A stretch of 64,000 bases of DNA from Callorhinus ursinus (lineage: Eukaryota > Chordata > Mammalia > Carnivora > Otariidae): assembly GCF_003265705.1 (NCBI RefSeq), contig NW_020312902.1:11609072-11673071 (forward strand). Reading direction: 5' to 3'. This document shows positions 11,151-23,600 of this stretch, in pieces. A program made the translations under genes and the position numbers. Every line of letters begins with the position of its first letter. Positions within the stretch are counted from its first letter, which is position 1. The notes beneath the pieces were generated by a model. It was given only the letters and a program-made list of their open reading frames with translations, did no database searches and was not told the origin of the DNA.

Positions 11151-11814
11151 TCATAAATAATTTGGCAAGCAGGTATGAGCATGGGGTGACGCAGCCTATG
11201 AGGATGTGACCTCAGCATGAGGATGGATGTGCTATGTGATGAATCAGAAATGCCTGGGGATTAGGGTCATATCAGAAGAGAGAGCCCTTGGTAAAGCTGA
11301 ATAGTCATGCCCCCCTCCTAAATTTATCGTTGTGTAACTGATAAATGCATATTTTGTTTTCCATTGCTATATTTATATTGAATACTTTAATAATGTATAA
11401 GACATTTTATGTATATATTTGTATGAGTTCTTCCTAAGTAAGCCCCTAAATTCTCTTACATTTATGTCTCATATTGACTCTTGCCTGACATAAACTCAGG
11501 GTAGGAGAGCCCTGAAGTTTTCTTGCCCCCTCACCGTGCAAAAAGAAATACAAACATCAATTGTGAAATTTCTCCTATTATATTTTGTAATAACAGAGGA
11601 GAACATTTAGAGAAGTGGTGTTCGATTCACTCAGCACCATGATCGGAGCCCCTTCTGGATTGCAAGAAGCAGCTACGATGTTGGAGAGACAGAAGAGTAA
11701 GTGTAAATGCACTGTGCTCTCCAGGAGGTGGTAGCAGGTGGGGAGAGCCACACCGGATAAGGTCACACACAGCAGAATATAAAAACAGTGTAGGAGCCAT
11801 TTGGATGAGTTTGA

Positions 11815-12200
11815 GCACATTCTTCAGAGGGACGTAAGAAAGTTCAGTGAAGGAAGAGGTATTTGAGTGCAGCCTTGAAACAGAGCAATGGGCAGAAAGA
11901 AGGGTAAAAGGGTAAATATGAATGAGTCCTGCCTACTGAGAGCAGAGTCTGTTAACACAGAAAACTGTGAGCATCGACACTTTCAGTACAATGGACAGGG
12001 ATCTGGGATGTCACGGAAGAAAGAATGAAGGCCGCTAGTCATGGGGCATTGCCAGGAGAGGCGTCCCAGGGAAAGTGTCTGCAGAGTGAAATCTTGAAAG
12101 ATAAGAAGGAATAAATGCCCTCTGCCCTCGCCACCACCATCAACGTGTCTGCTGAGCAGTGGGTATCGCATTTGCAAAGCCTGGGAGGAATGAAAGCGGC
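11815..12200 (+). repeat. L2-like LINE fragment
   Basis: It shows 'gaggtatttgagtgcagcc' 'ttgaaacagagcaatgggcag' and near 12170 'tttgcaaagcctgggaggaatg', which follow the order of an internal L2 3' region. Confidence 0.45.
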
Positions 12201-13369
12201 CGCCCCTGAGAAAGAGCGAGCATTCGCTTTAGTGTGCTCCTGCAAGGAGTTCTAGCCACAACAGGACCGTAACCGCCTGCCCCAGCTTGGGAAGTAGCAG
12301 GGGAGTGGAGGGTACAGATGGAGATGCTGTGGACAGGCAGGTGCGTGTGTGTGAGATGGAAGTCATGGAGCTCATCTAGTTAAGGATAATGCTCTTCCCT
12401 GTCCCTGCTCCCAAAAAAGAAACCTTTACTTGAAAAGGAGGCCTCGATTTAAATTATTTGCCCTCCCTTTCTTAGGCAAAATAGTTAGAGATCCAGGTAT
12501 CAGCTCGGGTTTTAGTTATTTTTATACTCGGTGAACTGAAATATCTGTCAGAGGTACAAGTAAACACTATTTTGGTGTTCTCTGTATTATGGACGAACAC
12601 TTTTGCCTCTGGTGGAAATAAGTGGCGTGTGTGACAGGGTGGTGTGGACGTCATTGCCACCTTTTCCTTGGAGTCCTACATAGTCACATTCAAACGCATT
12701 CAGCGTTCTTATTTCAGCTACACTGTGTGACGAGAAAGGAACATCAGGAACACAACGTGATAATCCAACCAGGAAGCGAAGACAGTGGCTCAGCAGGACC
12801 AGAAGGGTGAGCGGGAACTTTTATAACTTGTGGACACATAGGTGCCCATACCTTACATTTAAAAAATAACTTTAAAAAATTTACAAATCAAATTAAATTG
12901 GAAATACTGTGACCCGTGGCAGAGTAGAAATATCTTTATATCACCTTGACATGCCTCTCCCTAAGCCCACTATTTAACCCCCTTCCCTCTAATTCTGCAA
13001 ATTAACCTGAAAAGCTCAGGGTATCCAAGAAACAGAGGGAAGCTTGTTCAGCTCAGGATGCACCATAATGTCTCAGCAGCCCGTTTAAATTATATGTTTA
13101 GGCTGACAGGCAAACGTATTTCACGGCAGAATCCTTAGAAAGCAGGAGACAGTTTCCTTCAGCTCCACGTCACCGTTTGATGTAGATTGCCTATTATATT
13201 CTTGAGGTATTATGAAAAACGGATTTGGAGATATTTTCTTGACAGTGGGTAGACTAATGGAATCTGGTGACTGTATTTAAAATGTGCAGGGGTTTGTTAT
13301 AACATGGTAATAGAAATATCAGTTGCACTGACAGGTTAAAAAAAAATCTGTCAATGAATGATAATGAAG

Positions 13370-13721
13370 TTATTTAAATGTCGACTCACTCGCAAACATT
13401 TTCCAAACCCTAAATTACTCTCGCTGCCTTAACCTCATGCATCCTAAGTTATTAAGGAGCAGTGTCTGCAATGCAGCCGATGTACCTTTGGCTCTGGAAG
13501 CTATTTTTATGCCGCCAAATGCACTAGGAGCAATGAAAGTGGCTGCTCTTAATGATTTTAGGAAAGAAACAAAACACAGAAGCCACAGCTTCTTGATTGA
13601 GAGGAGGATGTTGCTCCGCTTTTGGGAAATCTCACTGGTACTGATTTTTGAGCAATGCCCCAGTGCTCCCTTGCTTCCTGTCCCTGAGCTTCCCTCTGCT
13701 GCTCAGGTCTTCGTTTTGTGA
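13370..13721. promoter_or_regulatory. Possible conserved non-coding element
   Basis: This repeat-free block has balanced composition, a 94-codon open frame on the + strand (13437-13721), and transcription-factor-like words: 'gctatttttatgc' (close to an MEF2 site), 'cttaatgatttta' (homeodomain-like) and 'atgcatcctaag'. There are no convincing splice sites around the open frame, so I do not call an exon. Conservation cannot be judged from one sequence. Confidence 0.2.
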
Positions 13722-14194
13722 CCTTGGCTTGGTGTGCGTGGGCTAGGGCATGTTACCTCCCTGGAGTCCGAAGGCTACTTCTTTTTGAAGAAGTGGCCTG
13801 GCTCATTCTTGGTTCAGAGAGTGTCCAGTAGGCTTCTGCATTCATTCACCTTCTGTATGGAGAAGACATCTGATATGCCACCACTGTCCTGAGGCCTGGG
13901 GATTTGGGGGCAGGGGAACCAAACTATGTCCACTGCCCTTATGGCACTTGGAGTAGTCTAAGATGCCAGGCAGGGGTTTCTCGATTAAAAAGTGGAGGAG
14001 CATAGGACATGCTCCCCACCCTGGTCCCACTTCACCCCACACGGCTGATTGAACCTGCTGGGAGCAAGGACTGTAGGAGTCCCTGCCGGATGATGCAGGC
14101 TTCTTCATGTTGGCTTAGTAGAGATCCAGCTGGCCACACAAGAAGAGCAAGGTTCCATCGAGTCAGCCAGTCAGTGAAGAAAAAATTGTGAGTG

Positions 14195-14400
14195 CCTGCC
14201 GTGTCTGGGACACTCTTCTGAGAGTGAGGAAAACAGCGGCAGGCAAAACAGACATCTTTTCTACTCTACTCTCATGGAGCTTTCATTCCGGAGGGGGAAA
14301 GACAGAAAATTAAAAAAATAAAAAAGGAAGAAATCTATCAGATGGGGGTAAATACTATGCACAGAGAAAACAGAAGAGGATAAGGAGGTTGGAGTGTGCT
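14195..14400 (+). repeat. L2 LINE 3' fragment
   Basis: The order 'gtgtctgggacactcttctg', 'aggcaaaacagacatctttt', 'ctcatggagctttcattccg', 'gggggaaagacagaaaatta' is typical of the L2 3' region. Confidence 0.65.
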
Positions 14401-15044
14401 GGAGGGGTGGGAAAGTTGCTGTTTCATACAGGATTACCAATGTTCAGAAAGAAATGAGGAGGGCTTCTGGAGAAAGAACTTTCTAGACACCTGGAATAGC
14501 AAGGCTGGAGTGGGCTGGGGTGGGGGGCAGGCAGAAAAGGCAGAGGAATTAAGAGTTGGGCATCTATTATGTCACCAACTTAGTAGATAAAAAAGCACGT
14601 CTGAAGTTGACTTGTTGAGGACATCGGGGAATGGACTGGTTACCCAGCTGGTTGAGAGCCCATGTCTGGTTCTGTTTGACTTTAAGTACTTCTTCTTTCT
14701 GTGAAGCTGTGACGTCTTGATAATCTTCATGAGACGTCATCAGATAATTCACAAGTTGACCCAATTTTTCCATATTTCTAACCTTTCTAGGAGCTAAAGT
14801 GGATCAGATGAAAGACCTACTTTCTCCTCTTCTTAACCTATCGTAACAGTTTCTGCTTATGGTTTTCTTAAGATGGATTCTCTCTGGCAGGCCCCCGTGC
14901 CTTTACCTGGTATGAAGAAAAGCCAGATTTTGGTCTACACCATGTAAAACTTCAACAGCTTGAGTTCATATTCCTTTTATAAAGAAATGTTGAACTAGAT
15001 TTTGTAGATGTATTTCCTTTTCCTCTTGTGGCTTTTGAGAGAGG

Positions 15045-15260
15045 CAGTGCAGCATGGGGTTAAGGATGAAGGCTCTCGAGTGGCAGCCTGCGTGAGGACT
15101 GCATCTTCCAAATTCTGTGGCCTCATTTATACTCCTGGTTCCTCCTTGTCTATAACCTGTGATTAGTATCAGTGTCCATCTCATGGGCTTTGCATGTGAA
15201 GCATGCAGAATGAAGATCACATTGTAAGCACCCCGATAAACATTCATTTTTATTATCTGT
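15045..15260 (+). repeat. MIR SINE, sense, diverged
   Basis: It begins 'gcagtgcagcatggggttaa', has 'tctgtggcctcatttat' in the middle and ends 'gtaagcaccccgataaacat', as in MIR. Confidence 0.5.
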
Positions 15261-17581
15261 TAGGTTTCCTAAGCATAATAGTACATTCAGGAAATCCTGG
15301 CACACTTATTATAGAAGCAGAGTGTAGAATCAGTCACTCTCCAATTCCAGTTCTTATCCTTTCTTCTCTAATTCAAGCCCCATGCAAAGCTACTGGCGCC
15401 CATATCCTTTAAAATATGATAGACTAGATTTGGTTACATTTAAAAATGGTAGTAACTTCATGAATATTTTCTCTTCTAAAAAAGCTAAATCTAAATTATT
15501 TTCTGTGATTCAAGTTCTTCTTAAGGGTTCATGTTGTGGGTTTTAGTAAGTGATGGGTAAAGGATACCACAAATAATCAAGAAAAAATTAGTGACAAAAT
15601 AAATAAACACACACTGTCATTTAGAGATTGCTATTACATGCCAGTCATTGTGTTAAGTACTTTTTATGGATTAATGTAGTTTACAGATGATTCTGTGCTT
15701 ATTTATTATTTCATTTGATGGTATATGATTATAGCAGAGGAAATGCAATCCTGTTTTCTTTCTGCCACTCCCTGTGGAAACTAGTCATGCTCTGTATTGA
15801 TCCCTATTTGCATGTGATTGGACAGTGCCCTCTGAAAGAGAGCACAAGGTCTTGGAAGGTGGGTGGTGCCATACATTGAATGTGGTTTCTCCATCCATCA
15901 GGGCAACTCGTTTCAGCTCTATGAATACAGTAAATACTTAAATAAAGACATACATTCAAATGTTCTAAAAGTCACTATTTAAGATATGTTTGCAGAAAGG
16001 TAGTATAAGGATTAAGGATCAAAAGCAAAAACCTGAGCACCTTGATTTAATCACTTGTATATTTACTGGAATGCACTTTTTTTTAAGCTTTCAGCTTTTT
16101 CTTACACAGCATAGATGTTGACAAAAACCCTGTTTTCCATCTGTATATGTCAACTTGTAAATAAAATCTGAAAAAAAATGTTTGTTTTGGAATGTTTTAA
16201 GAAATGGTACAAGTTGAGAATTCAAGGCTGTTTATATTGCATCTTAAATACATTTCTGTGTGCTATATATCTTTTTAAGATTACTTTTTTTTTTGGCTTG
16301 ACAACAGTAGTCATTTTATGGTTAGCATAGGCAGGCATTTCTCTTTGCAAATTTGATTTGTTTTAACTATTTTTATTGTTCCCCTTTTCTTATAAAACAG
16401 ATTCATAATATTTCTTGTGCCTTTTTTTGTTTTTGATATGCTTTTTCAAAGTATGTTGCTCAGAACAGTAATTTAATTAGATAGCCCTCAAGAATGAACC
16501 CTATAGTCAAATATGTTTGGAAAATGCTTCATGGAATATGCGTTTAGTAGGTTCACAGCATATATTAAAATAAAAAGATTTATGTATGTATTTGAGAAGA
16601 ATAAAATTTATAAGTTCTCAAGTAAAGGAACATTAAATTTTCCTTATCAAACATTTCCTAACATTTTTCGATCTCAGATAACTCTCCTCTCCCCCATACC
16701 TAGGGATGATACTTAAAATATTTAACAGCCAGTACATTAGCTCAACTGTCTGTCTCTCATCCGCTCTTTCAGAGCCCAGATCCCTAGAGGGCTGCAGTTC
16801 CCACCGTTGACCATGCAAAGCATAACTGGAAGCATCTGTTAGCTGGGAAGGGGAGTTTGCAGATGGGCACTGGGAATTGCTTTCCAGGGTGCAGTGCCTT
16901 CTCCAAGGTCACTGTCTCCTCCACTGGGGCTCAGGCTGATTGGCATAGGCACTAACCAATCAGAACAGGTGCTCCTCTTAGTGCTGAGCAAATTTCTTGA
17001 GGACCTCTGCTGTGCCTTCAGTCTTTTGGTTGCTGGACTGTGAGGAAATCTAGGTCTCCAAGGGAGAGGCCATGTGGTAAGACTGGCAGAAGTGCTACTT
17101 GGAGAACTTAGCGCAGTAACTATTTACCAACTGGTCTGCAGATATTAAATATTTTCACTTCTGTACCCTTGAATCGATGTATCCTGGCCGACTGTTAGTA
17201 TTGCCCATGATGCATGTAGCACTATCTAATTCTAATTTTGTGGGACAACTTTGAACAACTGCTAGTCTGTGCAGTTTTGGGCATGTGGAAATGCATAATT
17301 TTTTCTCTCTCTGTTAATTATTACAATGCCATAATGTTTAAACACTTAGCTCTGCTGGAATTGAGAATTAAATTTTGATTCAGTTGCTGAGCTTTGAAAA
17401 ATCAAGGGGCAAGAGACAGCATTAAACAATGGTGGCAGACACCTTGAAGGATCTGGACTGGTGATATTATAATAAAGGGAAAGTACTCAATGACATATTG
17501 TAAGCTCTCTGAAAAGAAAGTTACTAATGTATGTCTGAGCTGGTCACTCTATTATCATCCTGTCACATTGAGATTTCAGCT

Positions 17582-17583
<2 letters not shown>

Positions 17584-17614
<31 letters not shown>
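17584..17614. repeat. (CA)n microsatellite
   Basis: About 15 uninterrupted CA units. Confidence 0.97.
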
Positions 17615-17616
<2 letters not shown>

Positions 17617-18575
17617 TGAGAATGATTCCATGTAGATTCCTCATGGAGTCATCCTCATTTGCCCTTGTAGAGTATACTTTTTTAATGTAAACACATCCAT
17701 TAAATAGCTCAAGGATCAAGTTGATAGAAATGATAAGAAACTAATTATTGCCCCGCATAGACTGGTTCCTACTTCTCTAGCCTCCATTCCTATTATCCCA
17801 CTAGGAAAATTAAACCATTCTCTCATCTCCAACATAGTCCTGCTGACGTCCACCTGTGGCCGGGCAGCATGTGCCAGTGGTGCCATATTTTCACACACTC
17901 TCCTCCTCCCACTACCACCACCCTCCCCCAATAGATTTTTGCATCTATTTGTTGGTTCTTGAACTCATGAGTATTGTTTAGAATAAAGATTAGAAAAAGT
18001 TATCTGATGAAAGGAGCTAGAGAAAGGCTAGTGAAATTTTGGAGACAAGTCTTAGGAAGGAGGGGAAGTTGACCTAGGAGTAGGGGAAAAATATGTCAAA
18101 CACCAAGATTCAACTGAGTGAAGAAAGAAGTCTCAGGTATTTCTTAGAGATCTGGAGGAAATTTCGCATCAGCATGAGTTTGAGGGGGGAAAAAGACAAA
18201 TATGGAAGGAGGATCTAAAGAAATTTGTGGTTTATGGATAAGATCTGTGAAAGTTTTGAATGCTCTTCAAATATTCTTGGATATCAAACCACTGTTTGTT
18301 GGATTGGGATAGAGAGCAGGCTAGTCCAGAAGAAAGCCAGTTATATATTTGGGTAACACAAGGTGTCCTCTAGTTCATGATGCTCTGCTCTGATTACTTC
18401 CCTTTCCTAAAACCCTACCCATTTTCCATTTTGAAGTACAATAGTTCTTCAAGAAACTTTACATAATACCCCAATCTTCTCTGATTTGCAAGTCACCTAA
18501 ATTCTATAAAGTGTTGACTATTATCTAATTATATATAATTGATTATTTAATTTATAATATAATTAATTAATATAA

Positions 18576-18604
18576 ACACGCACACACACACACACACACA
18601 CACA
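18576..18604. repeat. (CA)n microsatellite beside an AT-rich block
   Basis: About 12-14 CA units follow a TA/TTAAT-rich tract at 18515-18575. Confidence 0.95.
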
Positions 18605-18894
18605 AACTTTAGGGGGAAAATGCCCTAGATCTCCTCCAGCCAGATTAAATTCTTAATCCCTTAATGCAGGTTCATACATTATGCAGCTTTCATGCTCCAG
18701 TCCCTGGTCCAGGGTAGCTTCTTAATGCATGGTGATGAGGTTGTTAACACAAACTTCTTCTAGTAGTCTCCATGGCCTGTAGGAATTTATGCTTTTATCA
18801 CTATCAGGAATGAATTAAAATGGTTGCATTTTTTATTTCTGTTTAAACCAACTTTAATGTCTAAACCTTATTAATTCTTATCTATAGCATTGAA

Positions 18895-19050
18895 CTAAAC
18901 ACATTATAGCCTTATATTTCTTTCTCTCACATAAAGCTGTGAGATTTTTGAGAGTGGGGGCAATGTGTTGTATCCTGGTACATAGCACAGGGTCTGGTAC
19001 ATTTTAGGAATTCTACAGATGTAAATGAATGAATGGATGAATTGGGATCT
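18895..19050 (+). repeat. L2-like LINE 3' fragment
   Basis: It has 'aaagctgtgagatttttgag', 'gtacatagcacagggtctgg' and 'aatgaatgaatggatgaatt', the usual end of L2. Confidence 0.5.
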
Positions 19051-19129
19051 CCTATATGTAAAAAGAAGGCCAAGAGGAAGTCGTATGTTTCCTTTAAATT
19101 GAAGCAAACAAAAACAATGGAAAAACTGT

Positions 19130-19345
19130 GGTATAGAGTAACACAGGGCTTAGGATCAGAACACCTGGATTCAAATGTTACCTGGCAATTTATCAGCTGT
19201 TTTCTTTGAATAGGTCACTTAGGTTCTGTCAACTACTTTCTTTAAATACAGATAATATTTCCTCCTGCACATGGTTGTAATGATGATCTAATGAGATTAC
19301 AATTCTGAAATATGTAATAAAATTTGATAGACATGCTGATTAAAG
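19130..19345 (+). repeat. MIR SINE, sense
   Basis: It shows 'gcttaggatcagaacacctg', 'gattcaaatgttacctggc' and 'ataggtcacttaggttctg' in MIR order. Confidence 0.55.
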
Positions 19346-20006
19346 CCTATTGATTCAGTCAGAATTAATAAGTTATTAACCAAGGGCTAGATAAAGATGA
19401 GAGAATCTTCAAAAAAGATAGGTCAGTGCCAAGAAGTAATGTCCTCCCAACTACAGGTTGCTTAACACCAGAAAAGGCCAATGAGTAAGGCTGTGAAATT
19501 TCCTTATTATTAAGATGTTTTCTTACTCTTAAATAATAGGAAAAGACTGAATGACCTTTGAAGGGACTGACCCACCATATATTCTATGACTCATGAAAGG
19601 AAACGCAATTTGTAGATAAATCAGGAGAACCTGCTTTTCTACTGTGCCAAAGATAAAGCAAAAGTTTGAAAATGTCAAATCTACATAAAAACTCTTTATT
19701 GTTGTGGTCAATTCAAGAGATACCCTTATCTCTTAATCTTTTGAACTTAACCACATTCTTTATGCAGTGTATGTACATTAAGGAGCACTAAAGAGATGGA
19801 GTTTTAATTTTTACCAATTCAATCTAAATGCAAACGTTAACCACTCACGTGATGCTTCTGTGTACATAACTAAGCATCATTATATACTAAATGAATCATC
19901 TAGAAACCTCCCGAGAGCCATGCTACTATGTAAAATATGCATTGTACTGACAAGCAGGCAAATGACATATACTTCTGTCCTCATTAATGCTCCTTTTGAA
20001 TTATAG

Positions 20007-20106
20007 GTCGACTGATTATGGAACCACTTATGAGAAGCTGAATGATAAAGTTGGTTTGAAAACAATTCTAAGCTATCTCTACGTGTGTCCCACCAACAAG
20101 CGTAAG
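20007..20106 (+). CDS. SORCS1: SORCS1-like VPS10 receptor, internal exon
   Basis: This 100-bp internal exon encodes 33 complete codons plus the last base of a split Arg codon. SORCS receptors are type I membrane proteins of neurons and endocrine cells that sort cargo such as neurotrophin receptors, APP, neurexin and AMPA receptors (family knowledge). The peptide starts with STDYGTTY, an Asp-box-like motif (S-x-D-x-G-x-x-aromatic) of the VPS10 ten-bladed beta-propeller, and ends YVCPTNKRK. From memory of the family, ILSYLYVCP fits SORCS1; SORCS3 has V and N at the differing sites, and SORCS2 diverges more. The acceptor is 'ttatag' at 20001-20006 and the donor 'gtaaga' at 20107. The exon enters in phase 2 and leaves in phase 0. 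It is intact. The neighbouring coding exons are outside the window. The start of a full-length L1 lies 46 bp downstream. The SORCS assignment is firm; the choice of paralogue is likely. Confidence 0.93.
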
Positions 20107-20112
20107 GTAAGA
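20107..20112 (+). promoter_or_regulatory. Splice donor of the SORCS exon
   Basis: The junction is CGTAAG|gtaaga, a strong U1-complementary donor. Only 46 bases separate the exon end from the poly-T of the antisense L1. Confidence 0.9.
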
Positions 20113-20153
20113 TATGTATATTCAGCATGCTGCTTATTCATGATATGACTTCT

Positions 20154-20606
20154 TTTTTTCTCCTTAAATTTATTTGTTATGTTAATCACTGTACATCACA
20201 TCATTAGTTTTTGATGTAGTGTTCCATGATTCATTCTTTGTGCATAACACCCAGTGCTCCATGCAGAACGTGCCCTCTTTTATACCCATCACCAGGCTAA
20301 CGCATCCCCCCACCCCCTCCCTTCTAGAACCTCAGTTTGTTTTTCAGAGTCCATCATCTCTCATGGTATGTCTCCCCCTCCGACTTACTCCCCTTCATTC
20401 TTCCCCTCCTGCTATCTTCTTTTTTCTTAACATATATTGCATTATTTGTTTCAGAGGTACAGATTTGTGATTCAACAGTCTTGCACAATTCACAGCACTC
20501 ACCATAGCACATACCTTCCCCGATGTCTATCACCCAGCCACCCCATCCCTTCCAACCCACCCCCACTCCAGCAACCCTCAGTTTGTTTCCTGAGATTAAG
20601 AATTCC
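20154..20606 (-). other. L1 3' untranslated region
   Basis: This is the stretch between the ORF2 stop (20607) and the poly-A. It contains CT-rich and C-rich patches (20310-20420, 20540-20575). Its outermost 60 bases are the source type of the 48-bp fragment at 10315. Confidence 0.8.
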
Positions 20607-23600
20607 TCATATCAGTGAGGTCATATGATACATGTCTTTCTCTGATTGACTTATTTCACTCAGCATAACACCCTCCAGTTCCATCCACGTCATTACAAAT
20701 GGCAAGATCTCATTCCTTTTGATGGCTGTATAATATTCCTTTGTATTTATATACCGCTTCTTCTTTGTCCATTCATCTGTGGTTGGACATCTTGGCTCTT
20801 TCCACAGTTTGGCTATTGTGGACATTGCTGCTGTAAACATCGGGGTGCATGTAGCCCATCGGATCCCTACATTTGTATCTTTGTGGTAAATACCCAGTAG
20901 TGCAATTGCTAGATCGTATGGTAGCTCTATTTTCAACTTTTTGAGGAACCTCCATACTGTTTTCCAGAGTGGCTGCACCAGCTTGCATTCCCACCAACAC
21001 TGTAGGAGGGTTCTGCTTTCTCCGCATCCTCGCCAACATCTGTTGTTTCCTGACTTGTTAATTTTAGCCCTTCTGAAGGGTGTGAGGTGGTATTTCATTG
21101 AGGTTTTGATTTGGATTTCCCTGATGCCGAGCGATGCTAAGCACTTTTTCATGTGTTTGTTGGCCATTTGGATGTCTTTTTGGAAAAATGTCTGTTCATG
21201 TCTTCTGCCCATTTCTTGATTGGATCATTTGTTCTTTGGGTGTTGAGTTTGATAAGTTCTTTAGATTTTGGATACTAGCCCTTTATCTAATATGTCCTTT
21301 GCAAATATCTTCTCCCATTCTGTCAGTTATCTTTTGGTTTTGTTGACTGTTTCTTTTGCTGTGCAAAAGCTTTTTATCTTGATGAAATCCCAATAGTTCA
21401 TTTTTACCCTGGCTTCCCTTGCCTTTGGCGAGGTTTCTAGGAAGAAGTTGCTGTGGCTCAGGTCAAAGAGGTTGCTGCCTGTGTTCTCCTTTAGGATTTT
21501 GATGGACTCCTGTCTTACATATAGGTCTTTCAACAATTTTAGTCTATTTTTGTGTGTGGTGTAGGGAAATGGTCCAGTTTCATTCTTCTGCATGTGGCTG
21601 TCCAATTGTCCCAATACCATTTGTTGAAGAAACTGTCTTTTTCCATCGGACATTCTTTCCTGCTTTGTCAAAGATTAGTTGACATATAGTTGAGGGTCCA
21701 TATCCGGGCTCTCTGTTCTGTTCCATTGATCTAGCTGTCTGTTTTTGTGCCAGTACCATACTGTCTTGATGATGACAGCTTTGTAATAGAGTTGGAAATC
21801 CGGAATTGTGATGCCACCAGCTTTGCTTTTCTTTTTCAACATTCCTCTGGATATTTGGGGTCTTTTCTGGTTCCATACAAGTTTTAGTATTATTTGTTCC
21901 ATTTCTTTGAAAAAAGTGGATGGTATTTTGATGGGGATTGCATTGAATGTGTACATTGCTCTAGATAGCATTGACATCTTCACAATATTTGTTCTTCCAA
22001 TCCATGAGCATGGAACGTTTTACCATTTCCTCAATTTCTTTCCTGAGTATTTTATAGTTTTCTGAGTACAGATCCTTTACCTCTTTGGTTAGATTTATTG
22101 CTAGGTATCTTACGGTTTTGGGTGCAATTGTAAATGGGATCGACTCCTTAATTTCTCTCTCTTCTGTTTTGTTGCAGGTGTATAGGAATGCCGCTTATTT
22201 CTGTGCATTGATTTTATATCCTGCCACTTTACTGAATTCCTGTATGAGTTCTAACAGTTTTGGGGTGGAGTCTTTTGGGTATACCACATAAAGTATCATA
22301 TCATCTGCAAAGAGTGAGAGTTTGACATCCTTGCCGATTTGGATGCCTTTGATTTCTTTTTGTTGTCTGATTGCTGTGGCTAGGACTTCTAATACTATGT
22401 TGAATAGCAGTGGTGAGAGTGGACATCCCTGCCGTGTTCCTGACCTTAGGGGGAAAGCTCTCACTTTTTCCCCATTGAGAATGATATTCGCTGTAGGTTT
22501 TTCATAGATGGCTTTTATGATATTGAGGTATGTACCCTCTATGCCTATACTCTGAAGAGTTTTGATCAAGAAAGGATGCTGTACTTTGTCAAATGCTTTT
22601 TCTGCATCTATTGAGAGGATCATATGGTTCTTGTTCTTTCTTTTGTTAATGTATTGTATCACCCTGATTGATTTGTGGTTGTTGTACTTGCAGCCCAGGG
22701 ATAAATCCCACTTGGTCAGGTCATGGTGAATAATCCTTTTAATGTACTGTTGGATCCTATTGGCTAGTATTTTGGTGAGAATTTTTGCATCCGTGTTCAT
22801 CAAGGTTATTGGTCTGCAATTCTTTTTGATGGTGTCTTTGTCTGGTTTGGGGATCAAGGTAATGGTGGCCTCATAAAACGAGTTTGGAAGTTTTTCTTAC
22901 ATTTCTATTTTTTGGAACAGTTTCAGGAGAATAGGTGTTAATTCTTTAAATGTTTGGTAGAATTCCCCTGGGAAGCCATCTGGCCCTGGACTTTTGTGTG
23001 TTGGGAGATTTTTGATGACTTCTTCAATTTCCTTAGTGGTTATAGGTCTGTTCAGGTTTTCTATTTCTTCCTGGTTCAGGTTTGGTAGTTGATACATCGC
23101 TAGGAATGCATCCATTTCTTCCAGGTGATTTAATTTGGTGGCATACAGTTGCTCATAATATGTTCTTATAATTGTTTGTATTTCTTTGGTGTTGGTTGTG
23201 ATCTCTTTCATTCATGATTTTGTTGATTGGGGTCACTTCTCTTTTCTTTTTGTTATGTCTGGCCAGGGGTTCATTCTTTCAAAGAACCAGCTCCTAGTTT
23301 CGTTGATCTCTTCTACTGTTCTCTTGGTTTCTAGTTCATTGATTTCTTCTCTGATCTTTATTATTTCTCTTCTCCTGCTGGGTTTAGACTTTATTTGCTC
23401 TTTTTTCTCTGGCTCCTTTAGGTGTCGGGTTAGGTTGTGTATTTGAGACCTTTCTTGTTTCTTGAGAAAGGCTTGTATTGCTATATACTTTCCTTTCAGG
23501 ACTGCCTTTGCTGCATCCCAAAGATTTTGAACAGTTGTGTTTTCATTTTCATTGGTTTCCATGAATTTTTTTAATTCTTCTTTAATTTCCTGGTTGACCC

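Larger units (their letters stand above)
10377..13369. other. Intronic stretch with old repeats
   Basis: No exon is supported; the open frames of 60-110 codons here lack splice context or a recognisable product. It contains a MIR (10930-11150) and an L2-like stretch (11815-12200). Confidence 0.5.
13722..20006. other. Intron upstream of the SORCS exon
   Basis: No further exon is visible. It holds an L2-like piece (14195-14400), MIRs (15045-15260, 19130-19345), two CA microsatellites and an AT-rich block at 18515-18575. The last 40 bases before 20007 include a pyrimidine-containing acceptor ending in 'ttatag'. Confidence 0.55.

Noticed and set aside
20646..21346. Plus-strand open frames across the L1
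   Set aside because: They are antisense shadows of L1 ORF2.
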